Below, in pieces: positions 51,515-64,000 of a DNA stretch of 64,000 nucleotides (position 1 is the stretch's first letter; the number at the start of each line of letters is the position of its first letter). The translations under genes and the position numbers were made by a program. Source of the DNA: Vitis vinifera (lineage: Eukaryota; Streptophyta; Magnoliopsida; Vitales; Vitaceae); contig NC_081810.1 in the NCBI RefSeq assembly GCF_030704535.1, forward strand, positions 23,536,501-23,600,500, written 5' to 3'. The notes under the pieces were generated by a model, which searched no databases, was not told the DNA's origin, and was given only the letters and a program-made list of their open reading frames with translations.

Positions 51515-54500
51515 TCACCGCCAGGCTTCAATCCGCTCCGTCCTTGAATTTATGCGGCTGAGATTGCTGATTCCCTTGGTCTTCTCCAGGGGTCCCGGTT
51601 CACAAACTGAAGATGGCTGCCTGTTAATTGTTTTGGGACCCTTTTTGATATTTGAATTACTTGATTGGCCACTTTTGCTCTTAAGAGGGTTTGCTTGAAC
51701 CCCAGTTTTTGGACTATCAACCGCATAAACTTCTGTTTCAGCGACGAATGTTTCAACTTGAGTTAGAGTCTCAAAAGATCCATCCATGTTAGGGAGCGAC
51801 TTCTCAAGAGAAGTTAAAAAACCATGTGCTTCTCTATCCTCCACGTGCTTGTTCTGAGTACAGTAAGGGGGGCTTTCTAAAACAGGTTCTTCCATGATGA
51901 AGGCTTGCTCTGTCTCTTCATTGTCTTGTGCAGTATTTTCTAGCCAGGTGGGCTGAGAAGGGCTCTGGTGTCCATTCTCATCAAATGGCTCAAGGCTGGA
52001 AGTAGGAGCCGGCTCTACCATTGAATCTTCTCTTTCTCGTAGTGTCTTTATGATAAGTGTCTTGAGGAAATTCATGACTTGGACAGCATACATCAATGCA
52101 GTCAGAGGATCTGCCATCTATGATGAGAAGAAAACATAGAAGGCTGTTACCAATGGTGTTATTGAAACAGTTGCAGAACGATAAAATGATAAATTATTGA
52201 TTGAAATCTTAAAATGCCTTTATTTTCAGTGAGTGATGAGAGAAAAACCCACTGATTTAAAATGCAATGAGAACGTCATATTCATTCAATTTCATCTGGA
52301 CATGCAAATCCCTACTTGGACAATTTTCAAGAAGCGTAAACCATTCAACCTCACCTGAGTCATGTTTGGTGCAAAGACCATTGCAATGTTGCGTGCATTC
52401 ATTTTGTTTAGATGCTCCTCCTGGACGACATCTGCCATGAGGTTGATGGCCCAATCCAGTAGAGCAGCTTCCGTAGGAGGCAGAAGCCTCACGAGCTCTG
52501 CACATTCCTCTTCTGCTTGGCATTGCATTACCTGCTCAGGTGACAGAGAGTCCAAAACCCCAGTTGGGAGTTCTCTAAACCAAGCCTATTGAATCAAATA
52601 CACATTAAAGTCAATCTAAGATTGAGACAGTTTGATTTTAAATGGAAGAGAAGTGATGGAACAAAATAAACATGAATTGAACTTTCTTGATCATCATGAG
52701 GTTGAATTGACTATAAGACCTCAAGGTATATAAAAAATAGGTATCCAACTTCCTGATTGAAAAAAAGTATCTTTTGCACAATTTATTAACAGAAAAATCA
52801 GCAGGCTTAAAATTGTGGAGCTGTACCTTAATAAGACCTGCTAGACAATGTAAATCTATTCCTTCTGGTACCACTCCCCTATTTAATTGCTCTCTCACAT
52901 ACTCCTCCTGGCTGTTTTCTGCATTAATTCTAAAAATCCCTTCTGCCTGCATTGATATTCAACAGTCTGATGAAGTCTGGAAGATGATAAACTCAATATA
53001 GATCTAAGTGAAATAAGAAACATGTGGATGAAGAAGCCTCCATCATGATGAAACAGAATTCAACCAAACTTTTATCCCAGCTAATTGGAGCTAGACGTTG
53101 GAGAGGAGAGAGGGAGGGGGGTTGTGTTGTGGGTGATCTACCTGCAAGCCTCCTTGAAGATACAAGCGTCTTTGCATCAGTAGGAGTATTGTTGGCACAC
53201 TGTTTCCTCTGGAGTCAAATGACAACTGCATGGATTCCGTTGAAACTCCAAAAACATTTGCACTAAAGATGAAAAAGCTCAAGTCAGTATACTGGGATGG
53301 CCATCATCATAATAAGAAAGGTTCTGAAACTTGGGCCAAGACATTGTCATCATGATGTATGATGCTGATCAAAAGATATGTCATGATTACCAACTTCTGG
53401 AGCCCCCAAAAGAACCTAATTCATATTATCTAAGATGTCATCATTTTTGTAGCATGTATGTATGCAGTACAACATACAGAACAGTAATAATATCCCATGC
53501 ATAGAACATTTTGGTTACACAATTTTTAAGTAAAACTTGAAAAATTAATCACCTGTACTCCTTTGTTGATCAAACTTATATCTATCACCCAAGACCCATT
53601 ACTGTTATAAGCTCCACAAATATTCACAAACAAGCTAAGAGGTGGTTTTATTTTTTTTCCAAATATTCTGTGTTTACTGTTTAAGGGTAATAGAACTTCA
53701 GCCTTGTTGACAAAAAAGTGATTTTAGAACCTTAAAATTGATAGATAAAACTAATTTAGCTGATGATAGATGAATTGATGCTGATGATAGACATCATCAT
53801 ACATCAAGATACTGGACAATGCTTGCCTCATACTGCATTTTACTTTAATTATGCATCAGACTATAACTTATGAGGGAAACCTGTCCATAACAACAGATAT
53901 GACCATATATATATTGACTTATACTTCTCTGTATCAGTCAAGACCTTACACTAAGTTAAGATGTATACTTATATATAAATCTTTTATTTGGTTTGTCATG
54001 GAAAATATGAAGGAAAGGAAAATCAAATATAATGAAAATTATTTAAAAATTATACATTTAAAAGTTCTTCATCTTTGTGTAGAAGAGGAAATAAGACTTG
54101 AAGAAACAAGTAAACAAAAATTATAGAATATAAACCTATTTTCAATGAAAATTGTTCAGCATATTTGGGAATGTTTTCAGAAGCAGTTTTTAGAAAATAG
54201 TTTTTAAGAACAGTTCTCAAAAATTATTCCCATTATTTCCAGGAACAAAATTTTGTTTGGAAACTTAAATATGAAACACTGTTTTCTTGTCTTGTTCTAC
54301 ATGAAGGTAATATGCACTTACTTATGTACAATACAAAATTTTCAAAGTATTCACCATATTTTCAATTGTTAATCAGAGCACTCTACACAAAACAACTAAG
54401 AACACTGAAAATTTGTTCCAAAAAACAACACGTTTTAAGAACAAATGCTTAAAAGCTGTTTTATGTCAAAAGTTCGTTAGTGTGTTCTTTGAGTTATGTT

Positions 54501-57500
54501 ATAAAAAACAGAAAACAATTTTCAAGAACAATTTCCCAAGAGAGACTAAGAAACTTCTGCATCTAAAAAACATCTAGTTGAATTTAAACCTATTTTCAAT
54601 GAAAATATTTAGAAACTTATATATCTTCAAATTCTTCATCTTTAAGTAGAAAAGGAATTAAGAGAGGTATATTTGAAAAAGCATGTGAAAAAAAAATTAT
54701 TAAATTTAAAACCCATTTTTAGTTTCCCCTCATTTTTTTTTTCCTTTCCTTCCAATTTTCACCTATATTTCTTTTTGTTGTACTTTTATCAAAATTTCCA
54801 AGATCCACAGGAAGCCTTAAAACCCTAGAATGACTTCAGTTTATTAACTTTAAGGTACGTTCATGATTAAAGAAAAAAAAAAAAAATCAAGGCAATTTTC
54901 ATTTTTTTTTTGGTCTTTGGTTTTTCTTTTCATTTTTAGATTTTACAACAGAAGGAAGGCAACTTAATTAACTTTTGAAGAAACACAAGGAGTTTTCCAC
55001 TATTGATAAAATCTTGTGAATTTGAGCTCTGAAATTGGAACTTAACACCTAAAGGTTGAAACAGGCATTGATTATATAGCTTCTAAAAATGCAAGAACAT
55101 GGTTGCTTTGACAAAATGAATGTTTTTGACAATTAATTTTAACAAAACAATCTTTATAAATTTACATCTCTTGCTCAATGCATTTAAATATGTGCTCACT
55201 ATCCATTTTAAGGGAACAAAAGAACATGATACAAGTTAAAAGGTATATGAAAGGAAAAGAAAATGCAGAAAGATTTAAGTCAATGTCAAATTCAAATGAA
55301 ATTAAATTCAAACATTGATCAGGTTTTAACTCCTAAAATTATCCCTTTTGGCAAACCTTACATGAAGGTGCTTCATTAGTAAACATCTAAGGAAGACAAC
55401 GTTCCTTTTATGTTCAATTGGTACTTATTCAATCAAGGGAAAATCTAATTGCAATTCATTCCAAACTATGTTTTTATGTTAACTGATATTTATACGAATA
55501 AAAAGAATTAATTAAATCATTCCAAAATACATTTTGATTGAAAAGATAGAGACAACTTTTGTTTTATATCAATGGGCAACTAACTCTTTCTTCCTATTCC
55601 CATATACATGTATAATAGAATATGAGTCCTCACCTCATGATGCCATGTAGGAGTCTCTTATCACCAGTATTTTCAAGTTCTTTTTATAATTGATTTTTTA
55701 TTTTTAGAATTTTTTATGATTGATTTGGTTTAATTACTGCTCTGTCTCAGACACATCCATTCTTGCACTTAATAGGAAGACTATAATTGGGAAAAGGGAC
55801 AAAAATGAGAACGAATTTTGAGTTCTGTTAATTGATCTGCAACAAAGACTAGAAGGAAAATAAAAAATACAGAAGAGTATTTACAATTAAAAGGAATACA
55901 ACTGGAAAAGTATTAATGAAAAAAAAAAATTATTGAGTTCAAGCTTATTTTTTTCCATCCTTTTCTGTTCTATTTCTTGTTCCTTTCCCTTTTCTTTGTA
56001 ATTCCTGCAATCCAAATGGATCTGAGTTTTCAAAACTAAATTGAAATGGTGGCCATTTTTCTGATATCTAACTGTTCTAGCCTAAACAGCCTCAAATTCT
56101 TTGTCTAATTGATTAATGATCACATTTAAAAGAGTTTTCATCCATGATCACTTTTAGAAAAAATTAATTTCAAACTGAAAAAAACAGCAATGGCAATATA
56201 TACGAGGTTAGTAATATTTTCATTTTGGATGCTGGAAGTTCATGGGAACAAAATGAGATACTGTTTGAAGTTCTCATTGTTGGTTCATTCATATTTCATA
56301 CCGAAGAATACCTTGTCCTACTTTCCCTCTGTGTTTTGATTTGTTCAACAATTTATGAGTTTTTCCTTTCCTATTTTACCATTTTGATTGGTTGCTATAT
56401 CATTTCCCACACATTTACTTTAAAAGGTAAAAGGGGAGCTTTTTGTTAAGGATTTAGTTTTCATTTCCTATCAAGATTACTCATGAGTCATGACAGGTTT
56501 TTGAAGTTCTTGTTTTTTTCTTTTGATAGGTGACAGGTTTTTTAAGTTCTTTGAGCCTCCAAAATAAGTTTGTTGGTCTTTTTTTTTTGTTTTAAATTTC
56601 TTTAGGACACACACCCATGCATAGGAGAGGTCTAACATTAGTTATGCAGGTACCGATGATATCAATTGAGAAAAACAATACTCAATGACATGCACTGATT
56701 CGGTAATCAAACTAAAACAAGAAATTGATTAAATAAGTACACTTTGATGATCACTATAACTCCTCTATGGAACACAAGGAAAAAAAACCCATTTCTTCCG
56801 GTTACTTCAGGGTTTAAAAACTTATAATTACTATAATATTCTCCTAACTCCATTCTTTCAGATTTGATACAACTACATCATGAATATGCATCCTAACAAT
56901 TTTTAAAAAGAAGAAGAAAAAGAAAAGAAGAATAAAAACACAAAGTAAAAAAAAAAATCATAATACTGAGAATGGGAAAGCCAACAGAATTTTAAGGCTA
57001 TGTTTGGAACTCGGAAAATTTGAGGGAAAGAAAATGGGGAACAAAATTAGATGGAAAAAAAAAGTGAAAAAACATAAAAAATAGATTTAAAGTCTATAAA
57101 TTATTTTTATATGCTATTTCAAGCTCATTTTATTTATTTTTAACTCTTCTATGTAAAGATTAAATAATTTGAAAATACATAAGTTTTGGCCAAATTTTAA
57201 TTATATTTTAATTTCTTTTATATTTTCTATACTAAAATCAAACATAAGAAAAATTAGAAGGAAAAAAAATATCAAGGACAATAAGAAATATATTTAAAGT
57301 TAATAAATTATTTTTATATGTTACTTCAAACTCATTTAACTTATTTTTAACTCTTTTACATAAAGATTAAATAATTTGAAAATACATAAGTCTCTACACA
57401 AATTTTAATTATATTTTACTTTTTTTAGTATTTTCTATAATAAAATTAGACATGGGAAAATCATTGTCTTTGATATTTTTTTTCTTTCCTTTATACTTCT

Positions 57501-58892
57501 CTAGAACCAAACATAGCATAAAAGAAAAATTACCTATCAAAGTCAACAAATTCACAATTTTAAGACTTGGGTAAACCCCTGATTATGAAAATGAAAAACC
57601 AATATTAAAATTTCTGTTCATAAGAAAGGATATTCATCAAAACTGAAGTTTACATGGTCTCGTGATGCCAGTACTTCAGGTTGTACTCTTAACATTTGTT
57701 TCCAAATAATTCACATGCCAAAAATTGAAAAAACAGAAGCCCACCCATTAAATGCAACATATTCACAATCTCGAGAATCCAAGGAACCGACAGAACACAA
57801 AAACAAGACACCTTATCAATATTTATACCAAGAAAAACGTGTATTCCCCAAACTTCGCTTTGGTTGAGTTTGCATTCAAATATGCATCACCAACGAACCT
57901 TCATTCCCAAAGTAACCATAACCCAATCTACTAAAGACAAAAAAAATTCAAAATTGGACAAAATTGTGAATACGATATTCATCAAAATTCAAAAACAAGG
58001 AGCCAACAGGGAAGATGAAGCAAGAAAGAGAAATGGTAAAACAAATATGACATAATGAACACAACAAGTCTTCATCACTACAACATCTAGCTCAAATTTC
58101 CCCAACTTATTGGAGCAATGCAGTATATTTGAGATTTGTAAGAGTAATATTGAGGAATGCCTTTTCTGAGATTCATTGCAATGCAGGGATCAGATTGCTT
58201 TGATGCACACGTAGGGGTGGGCAGAAATGCAAATCAAATTCAACCTGAAACTTGTTATTTTAGCAATGCAATAACTTCAAATTGTACTCTGTAACATCTC
58301 TTCTTTAAGAAATCCAGTTCCTATAACTAAACAAGAACAGTTCACAATCCACAATTCAAGATTGGGTAAAAGCAAATAAAACCCCAACATAAAGCAAAAA
58401 CCCAAGAACTTCAAAATATCAACAATCGAGCAAAACCCATCAATCAAGCTCCACAAATTCACAACCACAACAGCAAAAAACGCAAAACCCATATCCCAAT
58501 TTCCAAAAAGATGGAAAAAACACTCACCTGGCACTCGGAGCCCTCCTGGGAACTTCAGGTTCGAACTCAACAGGCAAGCCCAGGAAACCATTGAACCGAT
58601 CGAAGGTAACATGCGCAACATGGCGCACATTAGTCGGCCACCCGATCTCCATGGCGCAAAGCTCCTCCCTGTCCGTCTTGCAAACAACCAAAGACTTCCT
58701 GAACAGCGTTACAAGCAGCGCCAACAGAGACAACTGTTCCCTATCCTTCACCCTCTGTCCCTCAGCGCCGGTGACCCTTGAATCCCCCTCCACACCTAGA
58801 CCACCAGAACCAGCAGTCTGAGCCTGGAAAAAACCATCATTGGATAAGGCGGAGGACCTTGGAGATGAAGGCAAATGGAGGACCTCAGTCAT
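51515..58892 (-). CDS. ROP/Rac GTPase-activating protein with CRIB motif (RopGAP)
   Basis: Five exons, 58892-58528, 53262-53142, 52946-52827, 52585-52355 and 52117-51515, sum to 1,440 nt, 479 aa. Residues 81-107 are a CRIB motif (MEIGWPTNVRHVAHVTFDRF...), which binds active ROP GTPases. A RhoGAP domain follows from about 122 to 280: FGVSTESMQLSFDSRGNSVP, AEGIFRINAEN (arginine finger R168), CLAGLIKAWFRELPTGVLDS, and NARNIAMVFAPNMTQ. The CRIB-plus-RhoGAP pair defines plant RopGAPs, which speed GTP hydrolysis by ROPs at the plasma membrane. The C-terminal 200 residues are acidic then basic and poorly conserved; they include an EREDSM segment and end ISNLSRINSRTERIEAWR. Intron 1 is 5.3 kb and repeat-rich. 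Catalytic parts look intact. Arabidopsis At2g27440 is a related locus. Confidence 0.95.
54030..54720. mobile_element. Two related AT-rich MITE-like segments around a third insertion, RopGAP intron 1
   Basis: 54030-54150 and 54590-54720 are similar to each other (TTCTTCATCTTT...GTAGAA and AAACCTATTTTCAATGAAAA in both) and to the body of the MITEs at 56996 and 61822. Between them, 54156-54540 starts TTTGGGAATGTTTTCAGAAG and ends in a loosely inverted match (CAATTTCCCAAG). This looks like nested or tandem MITEs, but the borders are not resolved. Confidence 0.4.
56491..56551 (-). mobile_element. 19-bp LINE-tail micro-insertion with 21-bp target duplication
   Basis: Two 21-bp copies (56491-56511 and 56531-56551, both starting TGACAGGTTTTT and ending AAGTTCTT, one mismatch) flank GTTTTTTTCTTTTGATAGG (56512-56530). 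The insert is the reverse complement of the CCTATCAAAA tip seen at 4045, so this one lies in the opposite orientation. Confidence 0.6.
56996..57518. mobile_element. 523-bp Tourist-like MITE with internal duplication
   Basis: TAA flanks it (56993-56995 and 57519-57521). The left end is GGCTATGTTTGGAACTC; the right end, inverted, is TGCTATGTTTGGTTCTA. A segment of about 200 bp is present twice inside in direct orientation (shared words: TAAATTATTTTTATATG, AAAGATTAAATAATTTGAAA, ATACATAAGT, AAATTTTAATTATATTTTA), at about 57087-57245 and 57297-57450. Confidence 0.75.
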
Positions 58893-60040
58893 GGCTGGCA
58901 ATGAAAAAACCCCCCACAGAGAAAAAAAGATTAAAAAATCCCAAAAAAATCCGAAAAAAATATAGTTGAATTGGGATTAAAGAAAGAGGGAAATGAAGAA
59001 GAAGATCAGAGAGAAGTTGGACTTGAAGAAATGGTATTGTGAAGAGTGGGGGACGTGAGAATCATGAAGTCATTATTTTTCTCTTTTTTCTGTTAACTGG
59101 CTTTTAGCTGCTTTTTTTTTTGAGCGTTGAACTCACATAAATACAATGGAGTGCTTTGGTACGGTTGAGACCCCCCTTCCCCGGTATTCTCTTATTATTA
59201 TTATTATTAATATTAATATTAATTAATTAATTAATTGATTGATTGATTAAAAGGAAAAAATCATCCCAAAATAAATTTAACATTTGGAAGTAGAAAAATA
59301 ATCTATTTTTTACAAAATTATTTTACATTTAAATTTTAAAGAAAAATTTATTTTTACAAGAAAAAAATAACATACTTTTACAAAAATCAAATATTTTTTA
59401 AATTGAAAAAATTGAAAAATTAGATTTTTAAGATTATTTCATTTTTTTAATCAAATAATTATATTATTTTTTACTCTTTTTCTTTATATTTTATTAAGTT
59501 TTAAATATTTTAATAGTAGGGATAATACTGCTTTAAGGCACACAAATTCTAATAAAGCTAAAGAGTATGGTTGTTGCAAACTTCATAACACATAAACTAT
59601 TGAAGAGTTGACAACTAATATCATGTGGTAAAAATTGAAAATAAACACGTCAAACTGGATCTTTCTTACCACTCTCTCACTCTATGCTGTCTTTGTTAAT
59701 GACTACACCAAATTGAATAAAAAAATTCTTAAAAAACAAAAGTAGTAAAAATATGGAGGAACTTACAATAGTGTTGGCCGCGTTGGAAGTTGTCCCTTAA
59801 AGAGACAACTTTTATAATTTTCATATTACTCATATATTAAAATAAAAAATTGAATTAACTAAATTATTTTTTTTAAAAACAATTTTCTTATAAAATGTAA
59901 TTAATTAATTTTTTTTTTATATAAAAAATGCAGTTACATTATGGAAGTAAACTTTCTATTTAATCTGAATTCGGAAAATTTTTGTGTAACCCTTAATATC
60001 TAGATGTTTGTGTTTGGAAAACATAATACCTTTGCTTGAA
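58893..60040. other. RopGAP 5' flank and AT-rich spacer
   Basis: Promoter and 5' UTR of the RopGAP are expected in 58893-59100. A microsatellite of ATT/AATT/ATTG units lies at 59191-59249. Beyond it, AT-rich sequence with no gene seen. Confidence 0.5.
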
Positions 60041-60670
60041 GGTGATTTTAGATAGGTCAGGATACGATTTATTGTATTCTTATGTCAATCACTTAAATTA
60101 TGCATGAATTGACTTATAACACTAACTGCATATGGCAAGTTAGGTTTAGTGTGGGTTAAATAGATTAATTTCCTCAATAGTCTCTGATATCTTTCTTTAT
60201 TTGTTGGAATTTGATCAGGATAAATGTACAAACCATGATTTATCTCAATTGGAGTATCTATAGGTTCACAAGCGGAGTTATTAGTTTCAACTAAAAGATC
60301 TAATGCATAATTCCATTGTGAGAGGAAAAGTCCTTAGACCGAGACACCTCAATGCCTAAGAAGTATTTTAGAGCACCGAAGTCCTTCATTTCAAATTTCT
60401 TGACTAGATAGCTCTGAAGCTTCTCTATTTTTGTAGAGTTACTACCTGCAACTATCATGTCATCAACATAAACAATAAGAAAAGTAATGTTATCACCATC
60501 TTACTTATAGAACAGAGCGTGATATGTCATAGCTTGTTTAAAACCATACGCTTTAATCAAGTAGCTCAACTTGCCAAGCCATGCACTTGGCAATTGCTTC
60601 AATCAATACAAAACCTTTTTTAGTTTACATACCTTACATCCTTTTGGTGTAATCCTTGAAAGGGGATTCT
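60040..60670 (-). pseudogene. Ty1/copia reverse transcriptase relic
   Basis: The minus strand reads KGCKVCKLKKVLY, then AWLGKLSYLIKAYGFKQAMT, FLIVYVDDMIVAGSNSTKIE (the YVDD catalytic box), KLQSYLVKKFEMKDFGALKY, FLGIEVSRSKD, and later RYQRLLRKLIYLTHTKPNLP and YAVSVISQFMH. Several stops interrupt it. This is the C-terminal reverse-transcriptase part of a copia polyprotein, dead and truncated at both ends. Confidence 0.85.
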
Positions 60671-61320
60671 GTTGGGATTAAGCTCCAAAAAGCAAGGCAT
60701 GATGTAATAAAGGTAAACTTAATTATTCCCTTGCTATTCCTTTGGTGTATTGACATTGATTTGAACATTCAACTCATGTATCTTATATTGTACATGACTT
60801 GGGTGTATTAGGAGTTGTATAGATGATACAAGTCATGAGTTCTTTATGAGTAAATAAGTTGTTTACAGTCAATTCATGAATTTAGGCAATCCAATAGAGA
60901 TTGTAGTGCATCATCTCCTAATTAGAGGGATGACTTGTCTTGGCTACTTGGATAGGTTTCCCATGATGAGTGCACTAGTCTATGTGATGTACACTAAACA
61001 AGACCTCCAGTGAATTATGATGCAAAACTATCAATTGTCATGATTTATCAAGCTACTATACTGCATGGACTCCCAACTATGAGAGGATATTGAACCTATG
61101 CCAAAATCAACACGAGACTTTGACCTATGGGCGATACCCTAAAATAGTCATATATCCCTATGGATTGGGTCATTGTTGATGGAGGCTGGTTGCAATAGGT
61201 ATTTTCAATAGAAACATCATAATATCTCATGGGATTAAAATAATGTGTCCCTTTGGGCGATCTAAAGGACATGTGATCATGAAATTTGTGGTCACAGTAA
61301 TTTCTTTAGTGGAATTTGAC
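60669..61320. repeat. Repeat-like non-coding segment joined to the copia relic
   Basis: The copia reading stops abruptly at about 60668, where TGTTGGGATTAAGCTCC begins; TGTTGGGA is a common LTR start. The 650 bp that follow are less AT-rich than their surroundings and look like LTR or leader sequence. No matching second copy or CA end was found. Confidence 0.35.
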
Positions 61321-61821
61321 ATATGCTCTTATTATGATTTTTTCCATGTTTTTCATTTTTTTTTTTATTAATTTTTTTAATGACAAGTTTCTTATGGTCT
61401 TTCTTTGCTTCTTTATTCTTTTCTTTTTTATTTTCCAAAGCCAATTTGAATATTTTTACCATAAAAAATGCTTTATATCATTATTTCATAAACTCAAGTG
61501 ATCTTCATATCACATAAAAAAATTACTTCGTATTTCGCATTAAAGAAGTTTTGGTGGTTTGTGAAACTGTTGTTTGATCAAATCATTTCAATTTATAACT
61601 TATTGAAATCATTCATAGCCAATCCTGGCCTTGCTATCTTTGTGCTTTATATATGAGGTATATTGTTTGGCGTCCTTTGTGTGTTTCAATATTTAGTGAT
61701 ATTGTGGCTATATTAGGCCTAAGTTAGGGGTGTATTATTTTTTTCTTATGTTTTTTTATGGTGTGATCTTTTTGACATATAAAATATTTTTAAATTATAA
61801 AAGAATTTGTTTTAACATTTA

Positions 61822-62113
61822 TGTTATGTTTGGTTCTCAGAAAGTATCAATAAGAGAAAAAAAAATGCCAAAGAAAATGACTTTCTCATCTTTGATTGTT
61901 TTATGAAAAATATAAAAGAAAACCAAATATAATTAAAACCAGCTAGAAACTTCTATATTTTCAAATTGTTTAATCTTTATATTGACGAGTTAAAATATGT
62001 GAAATAAGTTTGAAGTAGCACATAAAAATAACTTATTGACTTTAAATATATATTTAATTTTTTTTACTTTTCCTTCCATTTTCCCTCAATTTTTTTGAGA
62101 ACCAAACATAGCC
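61822..62113. mobile_element. 292-bp Tourist-like MITE
   Basis: TTA flanks it (61819-61821 and 62114-62116). The left end TGTTATGTTTGGTTCTCAG pairs with the inverted right end GGCTATGTTTGGTTCTCAA, 16 of 19. The body is related to one unit of the 523-bp MITE at 56996. Confidence 0.8.
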
Positions 62114-62116
62114 TTA

Positions 62117-64000
62117 ATAATTTTTTTTAGAGCCATTTGTTTTTATTTTATTTTAATTTTAATTTTTAACTCTACCACTTTTTCTGATACAATTTTGTCC
62201 TGGTAAAAAAAAGTGATATTTCTTTTTATATTTTTAGAAATCCTTTTTTTTCCTTCTTTTGTTTACTGTTTAACCTTAACTTTATTCCCATAACCAAATC
62301 CAATTTCTCAACACAAAATGAAATTAAATGAAATTTTGAAAATTTTGGACAACCCTTCCCTTAATTTTGTGAATTTGGATGTGAAATAAGAAAGTCGTCA
62401 TTAAGAAAAAATTGAATATGATTGAAATAAGTTCTATTGTCATCAATTTTCTCTTAATTCTTGAGAAGTAATTAAATCTAAAATATTCTCATAAATTATC
62501 ACTCAAAAAAAAAAAAAAAAACATAAAAACTACTTAATTTACATAAAAACTAATTTAAAATAAATTCATTAAGTTCTAAACTAGAAATCAAAATTTTACT
62601 ATGTGCAACCTCTATTTTTTTTTGCCTCATACCTTATTCAATTTTCAATAAAATTAAATTCCATAATTTTTTTGTGGATTCCTTATTGAAAATGAAAATA
62701 GTAACAATAAAATAAAAATTTTGAATTAGAAATGAATTTACTACAAAATTTTAAAATTCGACATCTTATTATATAACAAAATCAAAATACACTGTCATTT
62801 TAAAACCCTAAATCTAAGTAATGGAATAATTCACAATACTGATGTTCACATCTACTAGACGTAAGGATTGAAAATAAGAAGTTATAATTTAATGTTCTTT
62901 CCTAAATTGAAAATCTAAAAATTTAATAAATTAATCTCAATAATTAAACATACATTTCAACCACAAATTCATAAATTCAAAGATAATTCACATAAAAATA
63001 GGTGATTAATTAGTAAAACTTGACTTAGAAAATTATTAACACTTTCTTTGGAACCATCCAATAATAGAAATCATAATTACCATCCAATTATCAAATTTAT
63101 AATTAATTATACAATTAATGATTATTAAATATTTATTATTGTAATAAATTATAATATTTTCATATATTTAAAAAAATGTTAAATTACTATTTTTTTTTTT
63201 AAATTATTAGTTTTCAAATATTTTAATCTTAATTATATAAAATAATAAGAAACATAATAATTAATTTTATAGGTATTATTAACATGTAACAAATAAAACA
63301 AAATTTGAATTTAACAAAAAATATTTAAGTGTGACAAACAAAAAGATTTTCTTTGAAGTATCAAAGAGAAGAGACATCAAATTAAGAAAGAAATCAAGAA
63401 GACGAAAGAGAAGGTTCATGTGTGAAGATCAATATTTATGACTTTAATTTATGTAAGATTGAGAGTGCATTAAGTTAGGGTTACATTTTATATTTTTTGT
63501 TAAAGCATCTTAATTCATTCAAGTGCCAAAATTGGTTTTATATTTTCATAAAATGGATGAAAAATATTTTAAAGAAAAACCTAAGCTTAAATTGGAAAAG
63601 GTTGGATTAACATAAACCCAACAAATGACTTAACACTTATAACATTTAGACATTAATACAAAACCAAATAATTTAAATACTTTAAGTCGACATTCAACTC
63701 CACTCATATTTAAATCAAAGATATTACCCAATTTTTATCTTGATGAAGTAACTTCTTTTGATATTTATTTGGAATTTATTTTGTGAAAACTACTATTCTA
63801 CCCTATTAATAACAATTCATATGTTTTTCATAATTTGATAACTTTTGAACATGCTTGTGAGCCTTTTTGACCATGGATTCACATTGTAGATGAATGATGC
63901 ATATTGGTTAGAATTTTCTCTAGATTAAAATCATTCATTTGATATTTTATGTAGATCAATTCTTATAGATGAATACAAGTTAGTCAACTTTGAATTTGTA
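62117..64000. other. AT-rich right end, no gene seen
   Basis: Long A/T runs and no frame, RNA or repeat end that I can support. Confidence 0.6.

Overview
This is nuclear DNA of a dicot plant. Genes are split by many GT-AG introns, spacers are strongly AT-rich, and the repeats are of plant types: hAT, Tourist-like MITEs, LINE tails and Ty1/copia relics. The proteins and the repeat style fit grapevine (Vitis) best, but the species is an inference.

Six host genes are well supported. From left to right they are: a partial Sec23/Sec24-family gene (minus, 5' end at 7113, running off the left edge); a small mitochondrial-type membrane protein like Arabidopsis At2g27730 (plus, coding 25175-28846); a complete eIF4A-III DEAD-box helicase gene (minus, 29965-36175, 8 exons, 412 aa); a complete N-carbamoylputrescine amidase gene (plus, 39872-46617, 9 exons, 311 aa); a single-exon FANTASTIC FOUR-like gene (minus, 48995-49921); and a CRIB-RhoGAP (RopGAP) gene (minus, 51515-58892, 5 exons, 479 aa). 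Exon joins were checked by reading phase and add up exactly. The genes do unrelated jobs: ER export, mitochondria, the exon junction complex, polyamine synthesis, meristem/growth regulation and ROP GTPase switching. The Sec23-like, amidase and RopGAP neighbours recall Arabidopsis At2g27460, At2g27450 and At2g27440.

Between the Sec23-like gene and the mitochondrial gene lies a transposon-rich block. It holds a 3,957-bp hAT element (10780-14736) with matching termini, an 8-bp target duplication and a four-exon transposase gene broken by one in-frame stop. It also holds a 5,345-bp element (15363-20707) flanked by GAATT. That element carries, all in one orientation, decayed coding pieces of at least three unrelated host genes: asparaginyl-tRNA synthetase, a GSK3/shaggy kinase and a rumi/KDEL-type O-glucosyltransferase. 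It is the most interesting object in the window.

The introns and remaining spacers carry smaller insertions. These include a 386-bp hAT MITE with perfect 8-bp target duplication inside eIF4A-III, two copies of a 278-bp Tourist-like MITE, a 119-bp MITE, two larger Tourist-like MITEs (one apparently internally duplicated), LINE 3' fragments, and several ultrashort LINE tails of about 20-30 bp with long target duplications. The right end (59-64 kb) is AT-rich with a copia reverse-transcriptase relic and no gene seen.
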